This document shows, one piece after another, positions 1 through 21,380 of a DNA stretch of 64,000 bases. Position 1 is the stretch's first letter; each line of letters starts with the position of its first letter. The translations under genes and the position numbers were made by a program. The notes under the pieces were generated by a model. It searched no databases. It was given only the letters and a program-made list of their open reading frames with translations, and had not been told where the DNA came from. The stretch comes from Synchiropus splendidus (taxonomy: Eukaryota > Chordata > Actinopteri > Syngnathiformes > Callionymidae), in assembly GCF_027744825.2 (NCBI RefSeq), contig NC_071334.1, positions 58,533,437-58,597,436 on the forward strand. The letters run 5' to 3'.

Positions 1-549
1 ACACAATGTTGGATAATCTACATCCATGGACTACACGTGTCCTTTTAACATCCTGTGCAAAAGCGCAAAAGTTGACGCGCTGACATAAGACTTTGTACTA
101 CAGGAGTATGCACTGAGTACATTTCATGTGGGAGAGGTCGCTGGGCCACATTCAGTAATCCATCATCAATTTCGACGGACAAGAATAACAGACTAAACAG
201 GCCTGCGTTTAACCCTAGTCACATGACCACCATAGGTTTTGCATCCTATTGGCATCTCATACACAGTGTCAGTGTAATGAACGTGAAAACTAGAATTCAA
301 CTAACATGGATAAGTTTTTAAAAGCATCTAGCGTCCCCAGAGTTTTACACTGCGTCATCTTGGCAAAAACATTTGAACCAGCCTCGCGGTCAACAGTCCC
401 GTGCTTGTCACTGGTTGTGCAAATGAGCCTAACACCGGGAGATGGCGACAAGTAACTAGACTCGCCCACCTCCACGAAGAAGAGCGAGCCGTCGCTAGTG
501 AACTCACACACAGTCGGTTGCGCCACTTCAGTCCGTCAGTTGCAGCATC
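1..549 (+). promoter_or_regulatory. Upstream region and 5' UTR of spr, with M-box-like site
   Basis: No coding exon is visible here. The segment runs into the spr start codon at 550 and so should hold its promoter and 5' UTR. Two short motifs stand out: an E-box GTCACATGAC at 218-227, which reads GTCATGTGAC on the other strand and matches the MITF/TFE M-box core, and an inverted CCAAT box (ATTGG) near 247-251. No TATA box is evident. Assignment as a promoter is by position only. Confidence 0.4.
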
Positions 550-3229
<2,680 letters not shown>

Positions 3230-5141
3230 GCACGACGACATTGGTGCTTCCGTGTATCTGCTTCTTTTTGATTAATGTTCTTAATTGAATCTTTTATTCA
3301 CTGCACAACTCTGTAGCTAGTTGTAGCATCTTCGATCATCTGACATCAGCTCATGATCTTATTTACTGTTGCAAAATCTTAATGTCAAAGAGTGAGTGAA
3401 GTGTCAAAATGTTCTATATGTAATATCAGGCTAGCGAGCGGATTATCATAGGCTATAATAATTCTTCAGCATTTACAAAAACACATATCTGTGAAAACCT
3501 TGCCAGTTATATAGCTGCAGCTAGAGTTGTGTGAAAGTTGTGACCGTCCTCTGACCAGACATCACCCTCATGTTTTCATGTTCCTCTCAACATTCCACAG
3601 GCTTCCGCAAGGGTCGGTTGTTCAATTTTTTTTATCACTAGCACATTGCCCTGTCTTGACTTAGGACACTGCAGGTTGACAGCTCAAATCCCTGTGTAAA
3701 ATTCTAGCTTTGAAAGTGGAAAATTGCACTTGAAATGTGCCTTTTTGGTTGTCACACTCTGATAAAGTGTAATTTCTCTGGGCACATGGGGATCATGCTC
3801 AGAGATTCAGGGCTTTGCTGGGTTAAAACTGCCACCTCATCAAGTGAGGCTTCGATAAGTGCCAATTGTATTTTTACCAAAGTCATTGGTTGACTGGTTG
3901 TCATGGTCTCTTCAGTGCAGAGAGTTTAACACCAACTAATTAAATGAGCGTTTTGTGCTTGTTTAAGTAAATCTGGAGGACAGTCTGATCAGTGAGATGC
4001 ATTAATGAACAACCTGTTCCAGTGTAAAAGATGCCAGGCTGCCGCCCAAAACACTCAAGTGTTTCATTGACAGCAACAGTTAGCCAGGCAGACGTTGACT
4101 GAGATTAGTTTGTATTTACATGTCACGTTGCAGTTACAGTAAGTATGGTGTGAAAGTTTATGAGCACATATTTCACAAAGTTACTTATTTTATGCTTTTA
4201 TACCAATGAGATGGTTGGGGCTGAAAATATGTGCAAGATTTGTCTTTGTGATTGTAAGCATTGGAAATACAGAATGAGGATATAAAAAGGATATTATTTT
4301 CTTGGTCATATTTTTGTATGAATACATTTGGTAAAGTGACAAATTGTTGGCTCAGGTGCACGAGTCAGTCAAAATGTGAAGTGTACACCCTGTGCCTGCC
4401 TAAATAATTCTGTTACTTGTGCTGCCTTCCTCTCTTCTTATTATCGCTCTCTGGAAAATGTGTAGTCAATGTAATGTGCATTCCAATCTACAGTATTAAA
4501 ATTAAATGTGAAAAATAACACCTTGTGAAAATGTTATTTGTCTTTGCGTGTGTGTAACTCTTAAATCATGTCTTAGAATCAATTTTGGTAAAACTCAGAG
4601 TATAAACTTTAGCCTGTTCAGTGTCTTGTTATGAAACTTATTATATAAAATAATCACGATGCCCCTGCGAATATCATGAGTTCAAGTAAATAAATTCAAC
4701 CACAAACGAGCCCTTGTTTTTCTGCAGATGTGTCGTGACACTGAAACCGCAACTGCTGACCCCTTCTGGCCAAACTGAGTAACAGTCATGTGCCACTGAC
4801 AGACAGTGGCAGCTGCCCCAGACCAAAATACCTCTGGGGGAAAGGAACCCAAACAAGGGGACAGCTCCACCATGATGACATCCACACCAGACCTCGACAT
4901 CTCCAACTGCTGGTATCCTCTCCCACTGTGGGGTGGAGGTTCAACCCCTAGAGGGGGAAAATGTATTTTTGGCAACAGGTAGCTGGGTGCGGGACTGGGA
5001 GCTGCTTGAGAATGTGTATGAGACTTTCTTGAGTAGCTCCACTCCCTGCGGCTTGTTTAGCCACTTCAGCCCTCGGCCCGTCCCACCATCTGCAGCTTCT
5101 CTTCCTCTTGTCTCGTCCTCGTGTTTTGTTGGGCCAGAACA
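3230..5141 (+). promoter_or_regulatory. spr-smyd1 spacer: spr 3' UTR and smyd1 upstream region with E-boxes
   Basis: No exon was recognised. Downstream of the spr stop the sequence is AT-rich, with an ATTAAA near 4495 and an AATAAA at 4689-4694 as possible polyadenylation signals. Within 400 bp of the smyd1 start there are three canonical E-boxes: CAACTG at 4750-4755, CAGCTG at 4810-4815 and CAACTG at 4904-4909. Smyd1 is a muscle gene driven by MyoD-family factors, so the cluster is plausible, but E-boxes are common by chance. Confidence 0.35.
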
Positions 5142-8100
5142 ATGACTGTGGGGAACATGGACAGTGCTCAACTCTTTGATGCTGGGAAGAAGGGCCGCGG
5201 CCTGAGGGCCACCAAGGAGCTCAATGCTGGGGACGTGGTCTTTTCTGAGGCCAGCTTTTCTGCTGTGGTGTTTGACAGGTGGGGCAATGGTTTTTCTATC
5301 GTTTCTCAGCCAGCATGCTTTCACGAAATGCGGGTGTGCTTCATCAGATGAGTGCTGGTTCCCCATGACTGCGTCCTTCTCCGCGGTGACCTCATTTCTC
5401 TGTCCATGACATCAGCGGGTCAGGCAAATTACAGCATTGCGTTGCTGGATCAGTTTTCAAGAGGAGAACTGAAAGAAACGTCAGAACCTTCAAACTAATT
5501 TGAGTTCACATGGTGTCAATACATGGAATGGAAAACATTGGAAAATACAAGTTGATAACTTAGCATTGATGTATGACAAATATAAAGGTGAAAACTGATG
5601 TACTGGACTCATATATAATCTAAAGACATCAATAAGCCTGTATGTTTTTGGACTCCACTCTTAAAGGATCTACTCCAAACTCAAAGTAGTGTGAAACTGA
5701 ATTCAAACTTATGTTGTTGTAAGGCTACAGTCAGCACCAAGCTCTGACAAATTTTCAATGAGTATTTTGCATGTGTAGTAAAGTACAGACAGCTCAGTTT
5801 AAAGGGCGCAAACACTGTTGCAGTCCTTGGAATCTCTCTTGAATTGGGATTTTAAACCAATAAGACTGGGTGTGAACTGACTCAGTACACGAATTGCTTC
5901 ACACCATACTAAGCAACTTGTCATTTAGGATGTTGAAATTATAAGAATGAGAGCTGGAAACATCTGGGCGTCTTTGTTGCAATCCCGCTGACAGATTTAG
6001 AATCCGGTTGATGGGACTGTATATAGTAGGACAAGGATCTGAGTGAAAAGAACTGGCGCGTGTCGAGGAGCGTCGAGTCCAGTCCTTCAGTTCTCCTCTG
6101 CTCTCTGTCTTGGGGACAGACGGAACAGAGCGCTGGACAAATGTTTACACACTGAACTGAGCTCAGTCACACACTGTATGCTTCTGTTTGGTATCAGCAT
6201 ACAAACAGCGGAAAATTTGATTCCACAGATTGTTAGTTGACCTGTGTGGAAAATTAATTTATCTGCTTATTACACAAGGCGGCTTGTGTTAAACATCTCT
6301 GACATGAGCTGTAGAAAAACTTTTCCACAAAAGATTCAAACCTCAACTTTGTGATGTGTTTTCTTGGTCTCATGGTGCAGAGAGATCAAGACATTTCCAA
6401 ACGAATATCACACAAAATATGAGGAACACGCTTGGATCAGAGAGTGGAGACCACACAAAGAGACAATAACAAATAATGGCAGGAAAACGTTAGGTTAGCT
6501 TGCGCTGGAATGGGTCCGGGCTGTGAGCCTCCAGCTCTAACCCTGACATGCACCTGAAAACTAATCCTTGTGACACATGTGAGAGCGAGCGCATGAAGAG
6601 TGTGTGACTGGCTTGAAATAAAATGTGCGGATGTACTCGATTGAAAAGCTCATGCCTCATCGTGATGGTGGTGTTTCAGATTTAGCGTGTGACTGTATCA
6701 AAACAAATCGATCCAGAACAAAGGACATTTACCAACAGACTGGACAGTGAACGTCCCAAAGAAATCTGATGTCACAATTCTGCTGAGGGATGACATTGCA
6801 TATTTTCCCACACAAACACGGTGACAAACATTTGACATTTTTGACAAGATGAAATTCACAGTTTTGTTCATCCAAAAGTTTGAGTTTGAGGACATCATCA
6901 TTTTTCAGCAAAGCCAGCAACTGAGGTTGAAAAGAAAAACAAACTAATACCCCACATGGTCCTCGCAGCAGGATAAAAAGGAATGGTTAATACATGTTCC
7001 TCTCCCTTAGAGCTCAAAAGTCACTTCTTCATCCACCGAGACAATAGTTAACCAACATTAAAAGGTCACTCCATGAAGTCAGTGTCAGTGGCATTACTTG
7101 TGCGGTGCATCATCCATCCCAATATCATTCCTCGGGTTACATCACCAAGCTTTTATGACGTCACTTCTAATAATAATCAGAAGTGTAGACACTGAGTTGG
7201 ACTCCCAAGAATTAGCAAACAAGCATCAACTGAAATGCATTTGAAGGTCGTTCAAGTGTCGTACGTCAGGCGTGTGATCACTTGTTCTCACTGTGAGGAC
7301 ACGCTTAAGTGTAGGCTGAGAAGAGATTTGTTGAATCTCGTCTGGTAAATGCACACGTCGTAAAAGTGCTGAGTCAGCTCTTACCTGGCTGAACTGGGGT
7401 GGAAGATAAAATCTAAAGAGGAAAGGCTTTAGCTACATAGTGAGCAGGAACAACAACAAATACTGCAGCAAACACGAGTCACTATGTGGGTGATACTCTG
7501 TAGAAAATGAGCCCCTATACTGAGTAGGGCTGATTATTGGCAGGTGTCATGCGATACAATACCGATACTAGAGTGGTGATACATTGCAATATATTATGAT
7601 GCTGTAAAGTTCTGTAATATACTGAAATAACCGCCATCATTTTAAGGGGGCAAATCAGTTTCTGCAGTGCAATATCATGTGCATGGAAACAGGTTTATTG
7701 TTTTGTCCAGTTAGACTGTCTGACTGTTATATTTTGCAGCCCAACAGGGGAATGAATCTCTCACTGAATCAACTACAGTGTGCAAAAGGAAAACGTTACT
7801 AAACAAGTCACAAATGCACCAGCATATCCAAGTAACTATTGATTAAATATAAAATTTGAAATATCAAGATAATATCACGCATCAAGTGTTGCGATATTTC
7901 AGTAAACATACATCACTACAATACTGTGGAATCAAGTATTGCGATGTTTGAATGTGACAATATTTTCTGACAAGTGTCTTTGAGGTGTCTTTGTGATACT
8001 GTGTCATATGTTCTTAGTCTGGCGTCTCAGGTGTGCCACAGCTGTTTTCGCCGTCAGCCCAACCTGCACCGCTGTGGTCAGTGTAAGTTTGCTCACTACT

Positions 8101-11100
8101 GTGACCGCACCTGCCAGACAGCATGCTGGAACGAACACAAGCAGGAGTGTGGCGCTATCAGGAAGGTCGGCAAGGTCCCCAGTGAGAGTGTCCGGTAAGA
8201 TGCCGCCAAACTCGTCCTCGGTGTTTGAACAATCGTGGGGATCCTAAAGCTTGGGTTTTTGTCTCAGTCTGGCCGCTCGGGTCCTGTGGCGGATTCACAA
8301 AGACACAGGAATTGTGACGGACACTCAGCTGGTCTCAGTGGACCAACTGGAGGACCACGTAGCCGACTTGGCAGAGGACGACCTGAAGAAGCTGCAGACT
8401 GATGTCCACAGCTTCCAGGAGTACTGGTCCTACGGAAGAAAAAAGCACACCACTGACTACATCTCACACATCTTTGGCATTGTGAGAATGATTTCATCAC
8501 GTTGCATATCAACAAAGATGAGGGAGAGCATCACGATTCTTCTTTGCACCTCACTCCATAGATCAAGTGTAATGGATTCACTCTGAGTGACCAGAGAGGC
8601 CTGCAGGCTGTCGGCGTGGGACTTTTTCCAAACTTGTGTCTGGTCAACCACGACTGCTGGCCCAACTGCACCGTCATCCTCAACCATGGCAAGTAGGTGA
8701 TCAGATCTAATACCCAAGGCCTATAATATGGGAATACAAACATTACTTCAACATTTACTCCAACATAAATCATACGTATTGTATCATTAAAAACGTTATG
8801 TATTGTTGATAATCTGCCAGTTTCTGCTCAGTGAAACCAGCCAACAGTTTTTTTGTAGGGAAGAACACCATGTGGTGATTCACCTGAAAATGCATCACTT
8901 TATTTTAGCTGTGGAGTTTACAGACAAACTTTAACATTCACTTATTCAGCTCGCTTCATTGCAGTAGTAATCCTTAGTGTGTGTACATTTATTTGATACT
9001 TCAGTTAGTGTTAAGCCAACTATGATACAATGAGGTAAACCTTGATGCCTTTCGAGTTTGAATGAAGCTTTGAAATGGAGCGTCATGTTCGCTGGAGACG
9101 TTTGCGTTGCGGATGGGACCAGCAACGGAAACATTCAATCGAGACGGAATCATTCTGCCATTGAAGCGTTGAACTGTAATAAGTGTTACCCTCGTGTATT
9201 TATTCACCAAGATAACATATTGACCAGCCAAACATTGTGCTTCAATTATCTAAAAAGACCTGCGCCGCCCGGGAATCGAACCCGGAGCGCAAGAATGGGA
9301 ATCTTGCATGTTACCACTACACCAGCGGCGCGTGACGACGCAGACCCGTTTCGTCAAAATTCGCCATAAATATTCTACACTAAACACGCATATATTTACA
9401 TGATTATCACGATGTGATCTGATAGAATGTATTTAAAACACATTACTTACCGAGAATGTAAAGCTAAAGCTACGTACCCGATGACTATTAGTCCATCGAT
9501 CTGGAACCGCGTATCTCTGGGTTCTTATTGTCCTGGTTATACTTTTCGTTGCTGCCACCTAGCGGCCACAAATTTGAAAACTACTCATTGTTGCAAACAA
9601 TTACTGCTTAGCTAAGTGATATGTAATGTGATACTGATTGTTTATGGTGATTATATATTATAACAGTGAAGAAATAAATTTAGATTTGTTAGCATAAATA
9701 TAAACCTGTAAAACACAACAAAAAACAAAATCATTGCAAATCAATTGCCTTAGAGATCCTTACCACTTAGAGTCAACCTGTCTATTCACTGCTGTTGTTT
9801 TTTCTCTGCAGCCAGTCGGCTATGAACCCTGCTCTACATTCTCAGAGAAGGTACGTATGGAAGGTGGAGTAGTACCTCAGTGCAGCCAGCAATCGATGCC
9901 GCATAATGGTGCCAAGAATTTTCAAACTTCACTTTTCGTGGTGGCGGCAGATAGATTTGACTGTGCCGCTCATGATCAAAGCGAATGTGTAGGAGTAACT
10001 ACCGTGTAATTGGGCCAGAGGGATGACCAAGCCCTTGCCACCTTTGCCAGGATCGAGCTGCGGGCTCTGGAGAAAGTCTCAGAAGGAGAGGAGCTGACCG
10101 TCAGCTACGTGGACTTCCTGAGTCTCTCTGCTGACCGCCAGAGGAAGCTGAAGGAGCATTTCCACTTTGACTGCACCTGCCAGCACTGCAGCCAGCACCT
10201 GAAGGATGACCAGATGATGGCAGCAGCCGGAGAAGGCAGCAAGGTGAGTCCAAGCTTGTTAATAGGTATCACTTTGTTATGTGACGGACAGTGAGTCATG
10301 ATGCACAGGCACCAGCTGACAAGGTGAAGGAAGTGATGGCCTTCACTGAAGAGAGTCTGGAGAAGATTGAGAGATTCCGTGGTGATGGAGAATATCTTGA
10401 GGTTCATCTGCACTCCTCTTGTTGGTGATCCACGATTGCTCCAAGTCATCTTGTATCCTGGACCTCCCTCAGGTGGTTAAGCTGAGTCGGGAGTGTCTGG
10501 AGAAGCAGGAGAATGTCCTGGCCGACACCCACCTGCACAAGCTCCGAGTTCTCAGTGTGGCCAGTGAGGTGCTGTCTTACATACGATGCTTCACTGAAGC
10601 TGCCGAGTTCTCCCGGAAGATGGTGGACGGATACAAGTAAGTGGTGAGGGGGACAAAGATACCTGCAGTAGAAATGGGATTTCTGAACATGTTCCATTCT
10701 TCACGGAGGAGATGAGTGAGTGTGGGTGTAGTCTGTATTTGCACGAGTTTCCCACTCTGACCTTACACACACACGTAACATTCTGGTTTATCTTATCCAA
10801 AATTGGCATGGATGTGACTTTCCCTTTCTAGTTATAAATCCGTTTTTCCCTCTATCAGGAAGCTGTACCACCACAACAACGCGCAACTGGGCATGGCCAT
10901 TATGCGTGCTGGCGTCACACACTGGCACGCCGGCCAGATCGAAGCAGGCCACCTACTGATCTGTGAGGCTTACGCTATCTTAATGGTCACCCACGGACCC
11001 AACCACGCCATCACCAGGGACCTGGAGGTAACTACCATTTCAGATCTCATGAGGGAGTCTTCATGGTGACCTTTAGAATCCCGGGACAAAGCATGTTTAC

Positions 11101-11198
11101 TTTTGCAGGCTATGCGCATGCAGACAGAGCAGGAGCTGAAAATGTTCAGGCAGGATGAGGCTGCGTACCAGAAAATGAGAGAGGCGGCGCTCAAGTGA
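5142..11198 (+). CDS. smyd1: SET and MYND domain protein 1 (muscle lysine methyltransferase), 10 exons
   Basis: Exons are 5142-5278, 8018-8194, 8268-8481, 8562-8692, 9812-9850, 10051-10243, 10309-10401, 10473-10636, 10859-11027 and 11109-11198, joined in frame to 468 aa. The split SET domain flanks a MYND zinc finger (about residues 52-90, CHSCF to HKQEC). The SET core has the Cys-containing NHDCWPNC and [11 protein letters not shown], then a post-SET CTCQHC cluster and a C-terminal helical TPR-like region. Family knowledge: Smyd1 works with Hsp90/Unc45 in myosin folding and sarcomere assembly, and methylates histones. The start MTVGNMDS matches human MTIGRMEN in position. Exon 5 is 39 nt, keeps frame when skipped, and corresponds to the known 13-residue alternative insert. 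The protein stops right after REAALK, about 20 residues earlier than human. The smyd1a/smyd1b identity is unresolved. Introns 2, 3, 6, 7 and 9 are only 65-81 bp. Confidence 0.95.
7545..7960. repeat. Decayed interspersed repeat in smyd1 intron 1
   Basis: Repeated phrases such as gcgatacaataccgatac, caatatatt and 'caagtattgcgatgttt' resemble the ends of DNA-transposon relics that litter fish introns. No open frame or clean terminal inverted repeat is left. The boundaries are approximate. Confidence 0.3.
9252..9256 (-). terminator. Pol III terminator of tRNA-Gly
   Basis: On the minus strand, five T residues begin 4 nt after the tRNA 3' end, the normal RNA polymerase III stop. This supports the gene being functional. 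Confidence 0.75.
9261..9331 (-). tRNA. tRNA-Gly (anticodon CCC)
   Basis: On the minus strand the 71 nt fold into a full cloverleaf. The acceptor arm GCGCCGC pairs with GCGGCGC, followed by discriminator A. The anticodon stem GCAAGA/TCTTGC encloses the loop TTCCCAT with anticodon CCC. The T arm has GGTTCGATTCC (B box) and the D arm has TGGTGTAGTGGTA (A box). It is nearly identical to the vertebrate tRNA-Gly-CCC sequence I know. CCA is not encoded, as expected for a eukaryote. The gene lies inside smyd1 intron 4, opposite to smyd1 and 480 bp before its cassette exon. Confidence 0.95.
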
Positions 11199-12141
11199 AA
11201 ACCCACCCAAAACTGAAGTAACACGCCTTGGTCTAGGGGACACTTTCATTGTCCTGGGTTGAAGCCGTTCCAAACATCACTTGGATGTTTATTGCACTGT
11301 AATTACAACAATAATAAAATAAAAACAAATATTGTGTTTTGTGTTTTGTTGAGTGGTCTGAAGTGTTACCTGAGGAAAAAAAAAGATTTCATCCTAAATG
11401 AAGCTACTTTATCATATGATTAAACACTACAAGAGAGAGACTATTTGCAGAGATACCCTGCAGCTAGGTAACTTCACGTGGTTGGTGGGAGCTCGAGATT
11501 AAGTCTAATACTTGTGATACTGATGTAAAATGTACAATGACAAAAAACAACTCCTCAGTCCATGTTGATCTCCTGACAACCTTCAGTCATGGATTCATCT
11601 CACCTGAATGAAATGAGAAAATGTATAAATGTAAATAAGAAGAGACACAAATATTGATTTCCGAGTGTATTGACAGATTGTTCCTATTAAATAGGATGTT
11701 AGAGACGTGTAACACAGATGTTTTTACAAACAGTATTAAAAGATTGTAGAATCATCACAGTGGCTCCTGAGAAAATTCCGTTTCAGTCTGCAAAGCCGTC
11801 CGAGTCATCTCACAACAGCAGTTATTGCATCTCATTCTGAACACACCAGAGGGTTCAGTTGGTCACATTTGCCCTTTATGATTCTCCTCAATAAAAACAC
11901 TAGTGCTACTCATCAACAGTCACACAAGAAAAGAATCCCTTAAGCAAATTGAAATAGTTTTATAAATATATCCATGATAAAAAAAAAAAACAGCAAGAGA
12001 TGGTTTGGTTTATGGTAAAGAAGGAACAATAACACATTAGAATGCTAGTGTTTCCACATTGAACCCTGGTAGAACATGAAATCCAAAGTCTCATTCAAGA
12101 TTTAAAGTGACAGCTGGGGTTCCTTCCAGGGAACCTGAGGT
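11199..12141. other. Convergent smyd1/dqx1 3' spacer with smyd1 poly(A) signals
   Basis: This 943-bp spacer separates the stop codons of the convergent smyd1 (+) and dqx1 (-). Two overlapping AATAAA hexamers on the plus strand at 11313-11318 and 11318-11323, about 115 nt past the smyd1 stop, are good polyadenylation signals. I see no clear AATAAA for dqx1 on the minus strand in this spacer. No further exon was recognised. Confidence 0.55.
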
Positions 12142-18918
<6,777 letters not shown>

Positions 18919-20594
18919 TGCTGAAGTGGGAAGAAATGCTTATATTTCGGGTTTACATGGATGCTGGAAGACACCTGGAGAGAGGAGATATTAAACTACT
19001 GTTAGAGTGGAGTTTGAATGGATTCAACCACAGGTCTCAGGGGCTTAAATCAGCAGTCAACACAGTGCTGCAGACGTCTTCCTGTCTGGACTTAACATAT
19101 GTCTGCTTCCACCGACAGCTTCAGTGGAACGTACTGCATGTTTGGCATTTAACTGTGGAATGACTCAGCTGCCACTGACAGACCAGCAGAGTTAGTATCA
19201 ACACAGTCATTTTTTCAAATGATGCACAATATTGATGATTGCTTCACATTTTACTTTACCAGGAAACCTGGATCTTTCAATTATCCTGCTTATTTTTATA
19301 GACTCCTTGGACACAACAAACACAACAATGTTGTCAACACATGAATGGCATAGAATAAGAATAATAATATTCATTGGTCAATTATAAGAATTCCTATGCC
19401 GAGCAGAACCAGTCAAGTCATCACTCAAACACTGACAAATTCTATAATAAATATTAACTTGTTCTTTTACTGATGTTGTAATGCAAATAGTCACAGCACT
19501 GAAAATAAACAGGATGAGGGAAATCATATGATCCCTCTCAGATGAAGATCACAGTGAGCGCTTTGAAGCTCCGCTTCTCTTATGAGCACCAATAAAATGC
19601 ACACAAAAGAACAAAATCAAAAGTACAGCAAACACAAATGTAAAAACAATGAGAAGAGCGCCAACAGAATTGGGCAGCAAGTTAATCCTTAAATTAATCC
19701 TCAGTAGCGCTGGGCTTCACATGAGTGAATGGGACAATAGAGATATGGGGACAGACAGCATTAGTTTGTAAAAAAGATGACTAAAATGATAACAAAGGCC
19801 TGATTGTGCAGTAGTAAAGTCCAATACCATCTCCTCAGTATTATATCCGCCACGTATTTGCTCATTCCACTTTTTCTGGATAACAAGATGCCAATTGAAG
19901 AAGAGTGTTCATTTCTAAACGTTGGTGGGGAAAGTGGAACATATGGTGATATTTAAGCCAGGTTCAAGGGGGCTAGCACTGCAGGGTCAAGCGAAACAAT
20001 GGCCTTTCTGGACTTTTGTTATTTCGTTTGAACCAACACCCACCCAGCCGTCTGGTATCTAGGGATGAACAAGTCACACAGGTTTCTCTGAAATAAAACA
20101 ATTATCTACACCCAAAAAACACAGGGATTGAAAGGACGTGGACAGAGACAGTTGGTGATGGTTTAGAAAGCTCTGATTTTATCTTTCGTGTGCCGTCACT
20201 TTTGTTATTAGTGCCACTTGATGAGGTAATAGTTCTGTTTTACCGAGGTTACATAAGCGTATTTTATACATGGACACATGTATGTATGGTGATTCTCTGA
20301 TTCTCTTCCTCCCAATTATAGATTACCACTGCAAGAGACGATAGAGAGACGTGACTCGTTATGAAAAATGAAATACCGTGGTGTTGACTTAAACTAAAAG
20401 TAGTGAAACATTGAGAAGACTTTCCCCACAACTAGTGTCCTAATTTGATTACTATGTTATGTAGCACTGCAGCCTGAAGCAAGTGTCACCTGATAGTCAC
20501 AAATGAGTAAACAAACTAGAACAGTGTGGAACAGAAACGAATAGCAAAATGACATCGTCTATCACGTATTCACAGTAACGTCATCGGTGCCTAC

Positions 20595-20830
20595 CTGTTC
20601 CGAAACATCGCTTTTTTTTGCTGGAAAAGGTGATGACAGCGACGCGAGTTCAGCACTTCGGTACCTTCTATGGTAAAATAGGGAAACCGCCAAATATACA
20701 GTGTAGATGCAAGTAATAAATAAAAGCTATGTAAAAGCAGTCGGTGTTTTTTTTAAATCCCGACGGTGACAATAGGAGAGCGAGCAGTTTGGCAGCTTGA
20801 GCTAGCCGCCGCCATGATTCCCTGTTTCGC
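20595..20830 (-). promoter_or_regulatory. Candidate promoter and noncoding exon 1 of dqx1
   Basis: On the minus strand, a CATGGCGGCGGC element (20805-20816 region) resembles the YY1 initiator motif found near many vertebrate start sites. About 220 bp downstream is a good splice donor, GAACAG|GTAGGC, with the last exon base at 20595. The first dqx1 coding exon begins with a splice acceptor at 18922-18921, so a noncoding exon is expected upstream and this is the best candidate. RNA evidence is lacking, and the element could instead serve a + strand transcript. Confidence 0.35.
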
Positions 20831-21215
20831 TGTCAAATTTCCTGCTACGTTCACTGACAGTCGGAAAGCAGGGCGTCATCGAGACCAGTATGTTTGTTAA
20901 ATGTTCTGCATGCTGTAGCATTCACGAATCGCAATGAAAAAAAACAGTGAGTGACTAAACAATGTTTGTATATATTAGCTGAAGTTGAACATCAATTGGA
21001 GGATTAAAACTTCAACACATCTCTGTATAATTTAATATAAGTTCAGTTTCAGTCCTTCATGTAGAAGTTCAAGTAATTTGTTTTGAATGGTTAGCCAGGG
21101 TCAGAAAGCATGAAAGCAATGACATGTCCCCACAAAACATAAAAACATGACATAAGTGTGTGGTGTGTCGACGAGGCAACACAACGAAGTGTAACGTCTG
21201 TATTACATCCAATGG

Positions 21216-21229
21216 TCAGCAGGGGGCGT
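21216..21229 (+). promoter_or_regulatory. CTCF-like motif
   Basis: The 14 bases TCAGCAGGGGGCGT agree with the CTCF core consensus CCASYAGRKGGCRS at 12 of 14 positions. It lies between the dqx1 promoter region and the thnsl2 3' end. Occupancy cannot be judged from sequence. Confidence 0.3.
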
Positions 21230-21249
21230 CTGTGTTGTTAACGAGTCAA

Positions 21250-21380
21250 AAACGCACAAGAAATCACAACGGTATCTATATTCAAGTTTTTATATCACCT
21301 TATTCAAACTGAAGCTCTTTTAATGTTTTGAAAATATTTGTATAAGAATTTCAAGTACATTCAGAGTAGTGGAAACCCTG
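21250..21380. repeat. Interspersed repeat, copy 1 (inverted copy at 30187-30335)
   Basis: The reverse complement of this segment aligns over about 130-150 bp with 30187-30335 in tbc1d13 intron 7. Shared blocks include caaatattttca, cattaaaagagctt and ataaggtgatataaaaact. The family is not recognised; it has no coding capacity here. Confidence 0.7.

Noticed and set aside
4941..5366. 141-aa open frame antisense to smyd1 exon 1
   Set aside because: It is the reverse of the smyd1 5' UTR and first exon and shows no domain.
8691..8696. In-frame TAG at the end of smyd1 exon 4 suggesting a truncated gene
   Set aside because: The TAG is part of the splice donor AA|GTAGGT; splicing to exon 5 or exon 6 restores the frame and full homology.
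20814..20900. Kozak-like ATG (gccgccgccATG) opening a 28-codon frame on the plus strand
   Set aside because: The peptide is very short and unrecognised, and the GCC run is better explained as a minus-strand YY1-type promoter element.
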